A model generated the notes under the pieces. The model worked only from the letters and a program-made list of their open reading frames with translations, was not told where the DNA came from and ran no database searches. DNA of 64,000 nt, taken from the NCBI RefSeq assembly GCF_000017625.1, contig NC_009712.1, positions 1,922,001-1,986,000 of the forward strand, written 5' to 3'. The stretch comes from Methanoregula boonei 6A8 (GTDB taxonomy: Archaea; Halobacteriota; Methanomicrobia; Methanomicrobiales; Methanospirillaceae). Positions within the stretch are counted from its first letter, which is position 1, and each line of letters begins with the position of its first letter. Shown piece by piece: positions 16,180-24,604 of the stretch. The translations under genes were made by a program, and so were the position numbers.

Positions 16180-16638
16180 ATGCCAGAAAATACCCCTGCA
16201 GCAAGCGTACCAAAAAAACAGCGCGGTCTCGACTATGTGATCCGGTTCTTTTCCCTTGTCCCACTCGCGATGTACATCATTGTCGCGGCCCTGCTCACGA
16301 TCATCGCCATCTTCTCGGTCTACGATGCGGCCCTGCAGATCGTGGATATGATCGTTTCCCGCGACTTTGCCGACGGTCTGGTCCAGACGATCTATGCGCT
16401 GCTCCTCACGATCACCATTATCGTGCTTTTCGAGACGGTCACCGTCTATTTCCGTACCAAGCGTGTGGATGTGCGGGCGCTCTTGATTGCCGGCGTTACC
16501 GGCCTTGTGCGCCACATCCTGGTCTACAATGTGGCAACCACCGACGCTCTCCAGATGTTTGCCACCGTGGCGCTGCTCGCGGTCCTCATCGTGGGGATTG
16601 TGTTTGTAAAAAGCGAAGATCAGATCTCACCGGTCTGA
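16180..16638 (+). CDS. PsiE-family membrane protein
   Basis: 152 aa with four transmembrane helices (about 28-50, 68-92, 100-118, 124-145), matching phosphate-starvation-inducible PsiE proteins. The blocks RFFSLVPLAMYIIVAALLTIIAI, ALLLTITIIVLFETVTVYFRTKRVDVRALLIAGVTGLVRHILVY and FATVALLAVLIVGIVFV are characteristic. Function in the family is unclear. The ATG at 16180 follows a GGAG at 8 nt, so it is preferred over the GTG at 16171. The phosphate uptake operon lies far away at 57.6 kb. Confidence 0.85.
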   Translation: MPENTPAASVPKKQRGLDYVIRFFSLVPLAMYIIVAALLTIIAIFSVYDAALQIVDMIVSRDFADGLVQTIYALLLTITIIVLFETVTVYFRTKRVDVRALLIAGVTGLVRHILVYNVATTDALQMFATVALLAVLIVGIVFVKSEDQISPV

Positions 16639-16735
16639 TTTTGCCGCACCGGATACAGAGACAGTCCGGGGGTTTTGGAAACATCGCGGGCATTTTATGG
16701 GCCGGCAATAAACTGATGGATACTGGGGGAGTTGC

Positions 16736-17647
16736 ATGACTGCGATTATCGAGGCCGACGAACTGACCAAGACCTATAACGATATGGTTGCGGTCAGCCA
16801 TATCCGGTTTTCGGTAAAAAAAGGCGAGATCTTCGGATTTTTGGGGCCCAATGGCGCCGGCAAGACCACCACCATGCGGATGATCGAATGCGTCTCCCCC
16901 CGGACCTCGGGGACGCTCCGGGTATTTGGCATGGATCCTGAGGTAAACCCGGCCGGGATCAAGCAGAGGATAGGGGTTGTCCCACAGGAGACCAATCTTG
17001 ACCCGGATTTCACCTGTGCAGGAAACCTGCTGGTCTATGCCCGGTACTTCGATATCCCCTCCGCAGAAGCGCAAATAAGGGTTAAAAACCTCCTCGAATT
17101 CGTGGCGCTCACCGAGAAACGCGATACTGCAATCGACAAGCTCTCCGGGGGAATGAAACGCCGCCTCATCCTTGCCCGGGCGCTCATCAACAACCCCGAT
17201 CTGCTCATCCTGGATGAGCCCACCATCGGCCTTGACCCGCAGGCCCGCCACCTGATCTGGGAGCGCCTGCGGCTCCTGCGGGCGCAGGGGAACACCATCC
17301 TCATGACCACCCATTACCTGGACGAGGCTGCCCGGCTCTGCGACCGGCTGGTGATCATGGACCATGGCACGTTCCTGGTGGAGGGCGCCCCTGCAGACCT
17401 GGTACGCGAGCAGGTGGGAAGCGAGATCATCGAGATGGATAACACCCCCGAGGTGATCGCCTGCCTTGATGAACTCGGCGTGACTTTTGAGGTGGCAGGC
17501 GACCAGGTACAGGTGGCAACCGATGCGTCCTCGCGGGAACTGGCAAAAATCCTGCTTGACCGATGCAAAACCAGCCGCGTGAGCACGCGGCCGGCAACAC
17601 TTGAGGACGTGTTTCTGAAACTGACCGGGAGGACGTTGCGTGAGTGA
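16736..17647 (+). CDS. ABC transporter ATPase (drug/polysaccharide ABC-2 type)
   Basis: 303 aa. Walker A GPNGAGKTTT (37-46), Q-loop near VVPQETNLDPD, signature LSGGMKRR at about 138, Walker B LLILDEPTIGLDP at about 158 and the H-loop TTHYLDEAARLCD. The C-terminal extension (FLKLTGRTLRE) is typical of DrrA-like exporters. It overlaps the permease start by 8 nt, indicating translational coupling. It probably powers export of lipids, drugs or polymers; the substrate is not predictable. Confidence 0.93.
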   Translation: MTAIIEADELTKTYNDMVAVSHIRFSVKKGEIFGFLGPNGAGKTTTMRMIECVSPRTSGTLRVFGMDPEVNPAGIKQRIGVVPQETNLDPDFTCAGNLLVYARYFDIPSAEAQIRVKNLLEFVALTEKRDTAIDKLSGGMKRRLILARALINNPDLLILDEPTIGLDPQARHLIWERLRLLRAQGNTILMTTHYLDEAARLCDRLVIMDHGTFLVEGAPADLVREQVGSEIIEMDNTPEVIACLDELGVTFEVAGDQVQVATDASSRELAKILLDRCKTSRVSTRPATLEDVFLKLTGRTLRE

Positions 17648-18434
17648 GATGGCGCACCTCTGGGCCATTCCCCGGGTCTCGCGCCGCGCCGGCAGGGTCT
17701 GGCGCCGCAACTTCGATGTCTTTTGTAAGACCTGGAAGGTGAACTTCTTCCCGCCGTTTATCGAGGCCCTCCTTTACCTCTCGGCCATCGGCCTTGGGAT
17801 CGGGAGTTACATTGGCGCACTCAACGGGGTGCCGTACGTGAATTACATTGCACCGGCCATCCTTGCCATCTCGGCCATGAACTCGGCCTTCTTCGAGTGC
17901 ACCTATGGCTCCTACGTGCGGATGTATTACCAGAAGAGCTTTGACGCGATCATCGCGACCCCTCTCTCCATCGAGGACGTAATCGCCGGCGAACTTCTCT
18001 GGGGCGCCACCCGGGCCGTGATCTCGGTTACGATCATGCTGCCGGTGCTCGTGGCCTTTAACGTGATCTCCCTGCCCTTCTCGCTTCTTACCATACCACT
18101 GGCATTCATCGGCGGCCTCATGTTTGCCGGCCTTGCCATGTGCTTTACTGCGATCACCCCGGGCATTGACACCCTCAACTACCCGTCGTTTTTGCTCATC
18201 ACCCCGATGATGCTCTTCTCGGGCACCTTCTTTCCGCTCTCGATCCTCCCGGCGATCTTCCAGTACGTTGCCCTTGCCTTCTTCCCGCTCACGCACCTGG
18301 TCTCACTCATGAGGATGGCTACCCTTCCGGCGCCGGGTGCGATCCTTTTGCTCAATATCACCTGGATCCTTGTTGCGACCGTGGTGTTCTGCATCATCTC
18401 GATCAACCTGATGCGGCGCCGGCTGATCGTATAA
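17640..18434 (+). CDS. ABC-2 type transporter permease
   Basis: 264 aa with six hydrophobic segments. The block PAILAISAMNSAFFECTYGSYVRMYYQKSFDAIIATPLSIEDVIAGELLWGA is the ABC-2 permease signature (NodJ/DrrB-like). The GTG start at 17640 overlaps the ATPase stop; the ATG at 17649 is an alternative. It forms the membrane half of the exporter with the upstream ATPase. Confidence 0.92.
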   Translation: MSEMAHLWAIPRVSRRAGRVWRRNFDVFCKTWKVNFFPPFIEALLYLSAIGLGIGSYIGALNGVPYVNYIAPAILAISAMNSAFFECTYGSYVRMYYQKSFDAIIATPLSIEDVIAGELLWGATRAVISVTIMLPVLVAFNVISLPFSLLTIPLAFIGGLMFAGLAMCFTAITPGIDTLNYPSFLLITPMMLFSGTFFPLSILPAIFQYVALAFFPLTHLVSLMRMATLPAPGAILLLNITWILVATVVFCIISINLMRRRLIV

Positions 18435-18458
18435 CGGAGAGGGAAAAGAGATCCGCGA

Positions 18459-19061
18459 TCAGAGAGAGCCGGTCCTTTCCCGCGGCCGGTGGAAAGCGGG
18501 AATGCTCTCCCCATAGGGAGAAGGTGCCTCTCCTGCGGCACCACCGGCGGGATCCGCCCGGGGGGTTCCTGACGAAGATGACCGGTGGAGAAGACAGAGC
18601 GTTTCGTCAAGGCCCGCAACCAACGCGCGGATCTCTTCAAGAGGAAATTCCCCTTCAAGCTCGGCAAGGAGGACCGCGATCTCCTCCCGAAGCGGATCGC
18701 GTGCAATCCCGGCAAGCGAACACATGCCCAGCTCATGGTAGCAGAACAGGGTCCGGTACGCTTCCGTGTACACGAAAAGGTCCGAGAAGAGTTCCTTACG
18801 GTATGCACTGCCACCTTCTTCTTCGAGTGCGGCAAGATCCCGGCTGATACGCCCAAACTCCGCATGATGCTCCGGGGAACACCGGGCCTCAGTCTCACCT
18901 GAAGCCATCAGGCGGCGCAACGGGTACAGGGCAAAATAGGGGGCACCGGCCCGGTATCTCCCAAAGGCACTGCGTTCTGCGGCATGGGTACTGGTCTCTT
19001 TTACTGCCGTGGCAAAATGGCGGAGGCGGCAGGTGATGTCATCAGGAGTAACGGTGTCCAT
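18459..19061 (-). CDS. Helical protein, unknown
   Basis: 200 aa, MDTVTPDDITCRLRHFATAVKETSTHAAERSAFGRYRAGAPYFALYPLRRLM. Mostly helical, Ala/Glu/Arg-rich, with a Pro/Ser-rich C-terminal tail (about 165-200). The layout faintly recalls TorD-type or other helical chaperones, but no diagnostic motif is present. Convergent with the ABC permease. Codon use is normal for the genome. Confidence 0.6.
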   Translation of the reverse strand: MDTVTPDDITCRLRHFATAVKETSTHAAERSAFGRYRAGAPYFALYPLRRLMASGETEARCSPEHHAEFGRISRDLAALEEEGGSAYRKELFSDLFVYTEAYRTLFCYHELGMCSLAGIARDPLREEIAVLLAELEGEFPLEEIRALVAGLDETLCLLHRSSSSGTPRADPAGGAAGEAPSPYGESIPAFHRPRERTGSL

Positions 19062-19183
19062 GGGATTACCTGGTTATTTTGGTGCAAGTAAAGCGGGATC
19101 GGCGAAAAATCTGTATACATATTGCCGGTATTTCCATAAATAATTTGATTTTGCCGGGAGTATCCCGGTGCCGTATCTCCGAA

Positions 19184-19396
19184 ATGGGAAAAAACTACTA
19201 TCACAAACGGCGTATACTGAGGAACCGCATGAAAAACCTCCGCCAGCTGATATTCTTTTACCTAATATCCTTAACCGGGCTGCTCTGGGCTGCTTTCCTT
19301 CTCCTGAACAGCGACTGGTTCTACCCGGGGCTCTGCATGATCGGTATGATCCTTGCCACGAACGTAGTCGTGCTGATCCTCTGGATAAAAAGCTAG
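19184..19396 (+). CDS. Small two-helix membrane protein
   Basis: 70 aa, MGKNYYHKRRILRNRMKNLRQ then two transmembrane segments (LIFFYLISLTGLLWAAFLLL and GLCMIGMILATNVVVLILWI). The strongly basic N-terminus should stay in the cytoplasm. A shorter start at 19229 is possible. Its stop shares the palindromic CTAG with the stop of the convergent methyltransferase gene. Confidence 0.6.
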   Translation: MGKNYYHKRRILRNRMKNLRQLIFFYLISLTGLLWAAFLLLNSDWFYPGLCMIGMILATNVVVLILWIKS

Positions 19397-19950
19397 TCTC
19401 CCTGCCGCGTGATCCGGAGCACGAAGAGATCCTCTCCTTCCAGTGCCTGCTGCCGGACCACCGATACCGCAAATCCGTACCGGGAAAAGAGTTCCTGTAC
19501 TTCGGGGAGTCCGGTCAGGGTGGAGATCAGGAGCAGGAGCCGGCCGCCGGGGGAAAGCACATCGCCGACAGATGATGCGAATCGATCTATGGTTGCCCGG
19601 CCGGTTGCCCCGCCATCAAGTGCAAACTCCAGCCAGTCATCGATCCGCTCCTCAGGCCGGGTCGGGAGGTAGGGGGGGTTGAAGAGGATAAGATTGAACC
19701 TGCCCCGTATGCCGGAAAAGAGATCGCACCGGATGACATCAAGGCCTTCTTTTCTGGCACAGAAGACCGCGTGGGGGTTAATATCGGTGGCAACAACCTC
19801 ATGATCCCGCACCAGTGCTGCCGCGATCCGCCCGGATCCGGTGCCAATTTCAAGCACCCGGTCCCCAGGCCTTACTTCCTCCTGCGCTGCTTCAAGAAGC
19901 AGGAACGTATCGGCCTCGGGTTGGTACACCTGGGTGGGATCACAGGGCAT
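19393..19950 (-). CDS. HemK/Mtq2-like protein glutamine methyltransferase
   Basis: 185 aa. SAM-binding motif LEIGTGSGRIA near residue 35 and the catalytic NPPYLPTRPEERIDDW near residue 92 identify the HemK/PrmC-Mtq2 branch, which methylates the Gln of the GGQ motif in release factors (aRF1 in archaea). The start is placed at the ATG before PCDPTQVYQPEADTFLL, where homologues begin; the frame extends upstream to 20016 without family content. Confidence 0.9.
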   Translation of the reverse strand: MPCDPTQVYQPEADTFLLLEAAQEEVRPGDRVLEIGTGSGRIAAALVRDHEVVATDINPHAVFCARKEGLDVIRCDLFSGIRGRFNLILFNPPYLPTRPEERIDDWLEFALDGGATGRATIDRFASSVGDVLSPGGRLLLLISTLTGLPEVQELFSRYGFAVSVVRQQALEGEDLFVLRITRQGD

Positions 19951-20036
19951 GACACAGGAATCTGGGGCAAAAGAGGGGAAAAAGGGATCGCCCCTAGCGC
20001 AAAATAATATGAGCAACTACGAGAAACGGAGATTCA

Positions 20037-20309
20037 ATGGATGCCCCAATAAAGGTAAAATGGCTCATCGACCTCCTTATGGGAGTCTCGTTTCTTGTCT
20101 GTTTTGTCACCGGCCTGCTGAAATACCAGGATCTCCTCGAGCTGACCGGGCTTAACAACATTGTCCTCCCTGCCGCCCAGATCTCCGATCTCCACGACTG
20201 GACCGGGCTCCTGATGGGATTTTTTGTCTTCCTTCACCTGATCCTGAACCGCCACTGGATCATCGCTACCACCAAAAAGATCCTTGCCGTAAGCAGGAAA
20301 GAGCCCTGA
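20037..20309 (+). CDS. DUF4405-like small membrane protein
   Basis: 90 aa with two or three hydrophobic helices: KWLIDLLMGVSFLVCFVTGLLKY, then after a loop HDWTGLLMGFFVFLHLILNRHWI. The two His residues (LHDW and FLHLILNRHW) match the DUF4405/cytochrome b561-like pattern that may bind haem, although no enzyme activity is assigned. A T-rich run follows the stop. Confidence 0.72.
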   Translation: MDAPIKVKWLIDLLMGVSFLVCFVTGLLKYQDLLELTGLNNIVLPAAQISDLHDWTGLLMGFFVFLHLILNRHWIIATTKKILAVSRKEP

Positions 20310-20803
20310 TTTTTTTGCTGCCCGGGTCGGCATCCAAAGGATCGGCCCCGGGATGAAACTCTGGTTTTTGTTCCCTGAATTCGGGTATCCCTGCGGCTTC
20401 CCCTCAGCGTGTATATGAGGGATCAGCAGGATAGCCCGATCTTTTCAAATCCTTTGATTCACCCTTACCCGCACATGTTCTCCGCCACCAGCGGGAAGAT
20501 TCTCACCGTATTCTTCTGATCGGGAATATCGGGAGACCCGGCGCAAAAAAGATGCCCTGTTACAACGGCAGGTCCGGCCCGGTTCTCCCATAAAAATCCC
20601 GGTTACAATAAACTCACCGGGAGTATATACTGATAGAAAAAGGGGAATGACCGTGTACTGTACCATTCTCAGATACAATCCGTAAGAACAGACAAAAAAA
20701 GGGAGCCCTGCCAGGATCACCAGCCAATAAAACGGGAAATCCAAAAAAATGGGGAGGTCTCTCGTCGAAAAAGGGGCAGAAATTTCCGAAAAAAATCCAA
20801 AAA
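20310..20803. other. Intergenic stretch, possible gene remnant
   Basis: About 494 nt with mixed AT-rich and GC-rich patches. On the minus strand, 20445-20744, an open frame begins with a convincing transmembrane stretch (MDFPFYWLVILAGLPFFVCSYG) but its second half looks like noise (SRYSRSEEYGENLPAGG). It may be a decayed or frameshifted small membrane gene. Nothing else is recognisable. Confidence 0.4.
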
Positions 20804-21568
20804 TTATACGAAATTTGCTATTGTTGCAAAATCTTCCAGGTACAGTTCTTCCGGCCGGCTCTGGAGAATTTCACCCGGCAGTGCGTCAATAACACGCTTT
20901 GTCCATTCGGGAGCAAGGATGCCCGAAGACCCCCGAAGACCGTTTCGTACCGTTTTTCGCCGGTGGGTAAAGAGCGCCCGTACCACGTCCGCGTACCGCT
21001 TTCTATCATTAACCCCAAAGATAGGGGGGCGGGGAACAATCTTTACCACCATCGAATGCACCTGTGGCTTGGGGGAGAAGCAGGCAGGCGGGAGCGTGAA
21101 GCACCGCTGGACGGTCGCATACGTCTGAACCATGATCGAGAGGCGCCCGCAGTCCTTGGTGCCTGCCGGGGCTGCCATGCGCTCGGCAAACTCCTGCTGG
21201 TACATCAGGACGGCAACACTAAACCCGAGATCGAGAAGCCGGAACGTGATCTTTGACGAGGCCGAGTAGGGAAGGTTGGAAACCACCATCTCAAAGGGCG
21301 GAAGGGGGCATTTTGTCGCATCCCCGTGCGTAACGGTGAGCGTCCCTTTCTGGATCTCTTCAAAAAAACGATCGGCCAGCTCGTCGCAGAGGATCCGGTC
21401 CAGCTCCACCGCGTGGACAATGGCACCCCGGTCGAGCAGGGCCCGGGTCAGGGCCCCGTTCCCCGGCCCGATCTCAAGAACCTCTTTTTCCTTCACGTCC
21501 GCACAGCCCGCGATCCGCTCGATCGCGTTCTTATCGATAAGGAAGTGCTGGTCGTACCGGGCTGTCAT
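20804..21568 (-). CDS. rsmA: 16S rRNA (adenine(1518)/(1519)-N6)-dimethyltransferase
   Basis: 254 aa, archaeal KsgA/Dim1 family. It dimethylates two adjacent adenines at the 3' end of small-subunit rRNA during ribosome assembly. Motifs: QHFLIDKNAI at the start, SAM motif LEIGPGNGALT (31-41), the catalytic NLPYSASS near 107, and KPQVHSMVV. Its ATG overlaps the DUF655 stop (ATGA), so it is the last gene of the rpl21e-rpoF-DUF655-rsmA string, an order common in archaea. Confidence 0.95.
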   Translation of the reverse strand: MTARYDQHFLIDKNAIERIAGCADVKEKEVLEIGPGNGALTRALLDRGAIVHAVELDRILCDELADRFFEEIQKGTLTVTHGDATKCPLPPFEMVVSNLPYSASSKITFRLLDLGFSVAVLMYQQEFAERMAAPAGTKDCGRLSIMVQTYATVQRCFTLPPACFSPKPQVHSMVVKIVPRPPIFGVNDRKRYADVVRALFTHRRKTVRNGLRGSSGILAPEWTKRVIDALPGEILQSRPEELYLEDFATIANFV

Positions 21569-22128
21569 TTTGTGGTAAAGAGATGGTACTTGACGTCCTT
21601 GTCCTGCAGTTCTTCGAGGATACGGGCCTCGATCATCTTCTCCGGGTGGGGCAGCGATTTGATCCGGGTGGAGATATCTGCGAAGCTCTCGAAAGGCTTG
21701 CGGTTTCGCGACTCAAGCACCTCCCACATCAGTTTCTTCCCGATGCCGGGCAGAAGGTGGAGCATGTGGAGTTTGGGGGTGATCGAGATCGCCTTGTTAA
21801 AGAAAGTGACAAAGTCCTGTTCGCGCTCCTTTACCACCTGCTCGACCATAAACGGCAGCTCTCCCTTTGCCGTGGGAGTCAGTTCTTCGTACCCGATCCG
21901 GCGTTTCACCCGCTCGATCTTGTCCCTTTCAGAGTCCCCGATATACATCTTGTCATGCAGGTTGATGACCACACCGGGTTTGGGGATCAGCTCGAGCAGT
22001 TTGAACTGCTCAAGGCCCATTGCCTGGATAACCGGTTCACGCTTGAACTGGGGCCGGGGATCCCCGGCATGCCCTTTCATGAGCACGTCCAGTACGATCG
22101 CGTTGACCTCTTTCTTCTCGGCCTTCAT
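21565..22128 (-). CDS. DUF655 RNA-binding protein
   Basis: 187 aa. An OB-like N-terminal half (VNAIVLDVLMKGH..., LIPKPGVVINLHDKMYIG) is followed by a helix-hairpin-helix (LHLLPGIGKKLMWEVLESR). DUF655 is archaeal and almost always sits between rpoF and rsmA, as here. The start at 22128 follows a GGGGTG ribosome site; an in-frame GTG at 22137 is the alternative. Presumed role in RNA processing, not demonstrated. Confidence 0.93.
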   Translation of the reverse strand: MKAEKKEVNAIVLDVLMKGHAGDPRPQFKREPVIQAMGLEQFKLLELIPKPGVVINLHDKMYIGDSERDKIERVKRRIGYEELTPTAKGELPFMVEQVVKEREQDFVTFFNKAISITPKLHMLHLLPGIGKKLMWEVLESRNRKPFESFADISTRIKSLPHPEKMIEARILEELQDKDVKYHLFTTK

Positions 22129-22140
22129 GATCTGCACCCC

Positions 22141-22491
22141 TTAAAAGTGTGCCATGACCAGGTCGATGATAGAATCGATCTCTTCAGGAGAAAGAGTGAA
22201 ACGCTCCTTGGCAAAGATTGCCCGGACCTCATCCCGGCTCTTGGGCATGATATTTGCGATCCTATAGGCAATCTCCGGTTTCATCTTCTCGAGCTTGAGA
22301 AGTTTCTCCACGAGTTCCTTGGATTTTTCAGGAGTGGTCCTGGCAAGCTGATTGGCATGTTCCATGCTGCGCCGGAATTCATACGAAAGTTCTTTTTCCG
22401 CAGCAATTCTCTCGGATTCCACGCCCTGAAGTGAAGCGCGGAGCTCCGGGAGCGTAACCTTTTCTTCGCTAAGAACGCCCTTGACTTTCAT
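22141..22491 (-). CDS. rpoF: DNA-directed RNA polymerase subunit Rpo4 (F)
   Basis: 116 aa, Rpb4 orthologue forming the polymerase stalk with Rpo7 (E). It has the characteristic helical HRDC-like region ANIMPKSRDEVRAIFAKERFTLSPEEIDSIIDLV. The ATG at 22491 comes 4-5 nt after an AGGTGATT ribosome site, so the upstream GTG at 22500 is less likely. Located between rpl21e and DUF655. Confidence 0.95.
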   Translation of the reverse strand: MKVKGVLSEEKVTLPELRASLQGVESERIAAEKELSYEFRRSMEHANQLARTTPEKSKELVEKLLKLEKMKPEIAYRIANIMPKSRDEVRAIFAKERFTLSPEEIDSIIDLVMAHF

Positions 22492-22513
22492 GCCAATCAC
22501 CTGACAATTGAGT

Positions 22514-22804
22514 TTACTTTTGTGCTTTTAGATGTTGCGGTCTTGCAATGACCGTTTTTTCCGCATTACCGTCGTGGATTGTGAGCATCCAGGCCCGGCC
22601 CCTCTTACCGATCACGGTGCCCGTGAGCCCGTGGAACCGGCGGTGCGGCATACCCTTCTGGACGCTTGAATTCACGACAATGTGAACCTTCTCGCCCACT
22701 TCGAACTGCTGGATCACGGAGGTGACCGGCGGCAGCCCGCGCTGTCTTAACTCTTTCTTGAACTTATACCGTGTTTTCTTTCTGGGTCCGTTGTGGTGTG
22801 CCAT
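22514..22804 (-). CDS. rpl21e: 50S ribosomal protein L21e
   Basis: 96 aa with the family opening MAHHNGPRKKTRYKFKKE and the KOW/SH3-like core GEKVHIVVNSSVQKGMPHRRFHGLTGTVIGKRG. First gene of the conserved rpl21e-rpoF-DUF655-rsmA set. It starts directly after the pus10 stop (22805). Confidence 0.97.
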   Translation of the reverse strand: MAHHNGPRKKTRYKFKKELRQRGLPPVTSVIQQFEVGEKVHIVVNSSVQKGMPHRRFHGLTGTVIGKRGRAWMLTIHDGNAEKTVIARPQHLKAQK

Positions 22805-24037
22805 TTAATCTCCCTCCTGTGGTCCTTCTACCTGCACGACATCAAGACTGGTGACGCGTGCCGGTCGTTGCAGGATCTCGGCAAGACTCGGGATGGTCCT
22901 TCCCTGATCGCCTGATATGAGTTCTTTGATGTAGAGGCCGGCTTCGCCGAGGACTTCAAGAATGAACTTTCCGTCCTGTTCCCCCACATACTCGATATCG
23001 AGGACTTTACGCTCCCGGATCTTATCTGCTCTCCGGTGGGCGACCCGTTCGGGCGTGCGCTGCTGTATTGTGACGCCCTTTAAGGTATTCAGGGCATTTG
23101 CAAGCAGTTCTGCCGGCACCTGCCCATCAACCTCGACCAGGATCCTGTATTTTTTATGCGCTTTGCTTGATTTAAGGGTTTCCACCTCCGAGCGGTCGCT
23201 CCAGCGCGAAAGGGCAACCGAAACCCTTCCTTCTGCAGACCTGTTGATCTCCGCTTCCACGGCGGCCAGATCAACAGAACGTTTCCTGGGTGCCACGATC
23301 TCAAGGATAAATGGCCTGCCGGTACCCACGCAACGGGCGTCGATATCTTCCCTGCCCGCCCCGTGCAGGACCGCGTTCTCCGCATCAAAGAGTTCGATGA
23401 CCGGCCTGCCGATCAGTTCTTCCACCGAGTCTGCGTACTGCTTGCCGGTATAATTGCACTTCTCGCAGCCGGCACCCCCGCAGGCCCGGCAGTTCCAGTG
23501 AGTCTGCGGGATGCCGCGCTCGAACTTCTGGTACCTGCCATAAAAGAACAGGGCATTGACCTGGATATCCACGAGACCTGACGCCGGGTCGAGCAGGACG
23601 GTGATATCGGGTTTTTTGAAGTCCACGACCTTTCCCGTGATGACTGATACCGCCTTGCCTACCTCCCGGTTCACCTCGGACTTAAACGGTTCCGGTTCGC
23701 CAAGCGAGAGATCGCTCCAGACCATCTCCTCGTTCTCCGCGATAAGCGGGGGGACCCGGCAGCCGACAAGGAACGTCTTGTACTCGTGGCCTTCCAGGGC
23801 TGCTGCGACTTTCTGTGCCCATTGGGGAATATTATCAAAGAAGTTGCCGCAGACCCAGCAGGTGCCGCTAAAACGCTCGTATGGCTGGTTTGCAGCAAGG
23901 GCCCGTGCGATCCGGAGCCCCCGTCCACGTTCATCATTGGTAAGGCCATGCGAGCGTTTCCCAAAGAAACGGCCCAGGCAATGGTCGCAACACTCGCCAT
24001 AGGCAAGGATCTTTTCAACCTGTTCGTTTATCTCCAT
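22805..24037 (-). CDS. pus10: tRNA pseudouridine synthase Pus10
   Basis: 410 aa. It makes pseudouridine 54 (and in some archaea 55) of tRNA. The N-terminal THUMP-like zinc module carries Cys pairs (CCDHCLGRFFG, CWVCGNFF, CRACGGAGCEKC). The catalytic domain has GAGREDIDARCVGTGRPF with the catalytic Asp in the R-x-D-A-R region, and the C-terminus EAGLYIKELISGDQGRTIPSL. It overlaps trmY by 10 nt. Coupled synthesis makes sense because TrmY uses the Pus10 product. Confidence 0.95.
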   Translation of the reverse strand: MEINEQVEKILAYGECCDHCLGRFFGKRSHGLTNDERGRGLRIARALAANQPYERFSGTCWVCGNFFDNIPQWAQKVAAALEGHEYKTFLVGCRVPPLIAENEEMVWSDLSLGEPEPFKSEVNREVGKAVSVITGKVVDFKKPDITVLLDPASGLVDIQVNALFFYGRYQKFERGIPQTHWNCRACGGAGCEKCNYTGKQYADSVEELIGRPVIELFDAENAVLHGAGREDIDARCVGTGRPFILEIVAPRKRSVDLAAVEAEINRSAEGRVSVALSRWSDRSEVETLKSSKAHKKYRILVEVDGQVPAELLANALNTLKGVTIQQRTPERVAHRRADKIRERKVLDIEYVGEQDGKFILEVLGEAGLYIKELISGDQGRTIPSLAEILQRPARVTSLDVVQVEGPQEGD

Positions 24038-24603
24038 CCGTTTGTCCTCCGGTCGATCTCGTTTGAGATCACCGTAATCGTGTGATCGGCGTGCAGGCAG
24101 GCAGGCCCCACCGAGTACCGGGGGGCATCCCGGATGAGTGCCTCTTCTTCTTCCGTGAAATTCTGGTGGTCTGACAGGAGAAACGCCCCCGGCACTTCCT
24201 TGGCCGTGCGGATATCGGTACCCTTCTCGTCCAGTACGGCAAATGCCTGTTCTGCAAGGAGGCGTTCAAGGCCTCCGTTTCGCACAAAGACCCCGGGTGC
24301 TGCCTCGCGGAACTCGCTCCCGCACGGGATTGAGAGCGCCTTTTTGATAAGCGCCCCCGCGCTCCGTTCATCAGGAGACAGGGACCGGATCTCACTACCC
24401 TTGAAGAGCACCGTTTTGGGGGGTTTGGGCTCGCCAAGCAGCACAAGGCCGCACTCCACATCCCTGCGCAGGTCATGCGAGAGGAAGAGCGACGCATTTA
24501 CGCACCGGCAGAGCACATCCATGCGCCCGGCACCAGGCAGGTCGTTTAAGGAGAATTCACCGTCCGTGCGGGCACGGTGCCCGACAATGGCAAACACGGT
24601 CAT
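24028..24603 (-). CDS. trmY: tRNA (pseudouridine(54)-N1)-methyltransferase
   Basis: 191 aa, SPOUT family. It methylates pseudouridine 54 to N1-methylpseudouridine, the archaeal replacement for ribothymidine. Blocks: FAIVGHRARTDGEFSLNDLPGAGRMDVLCRC, the SAM knot region GAFLLSDHQNFTEEEEALI and the end SVGPACLHADHTITVISNEID. Its 3' end overlaps pus10, the enzyme for the preceding step, and srp54 lies just upstream. Confidence 0.95.
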   Translation of the reverse strand: MTVFAIVGHRARTDGEFSLNDLPGAGRMDVLCRCVNASLFLSHDLRRDVECGLVLLGEPKPPKTVLFKGSEIRSLSPDERSAGALIKKALSIPCGSEFREAAPGVFVRNGGLERLLAEQAFAVLDEKGTDIRTAKEVPGAFLLSDHQNFTEEEEALIRDAPRYSVGPACLHADHTITVISNEIDRRTNGWR

Positions 24604-24604
24604 C

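Noticed and set aside
16586-17710. A 374-codon open frame antisense to the ABC ATPase
   Set aside because: Antisense shadow of a gene with all ABC motifs; no ribosome site or recognisable content.
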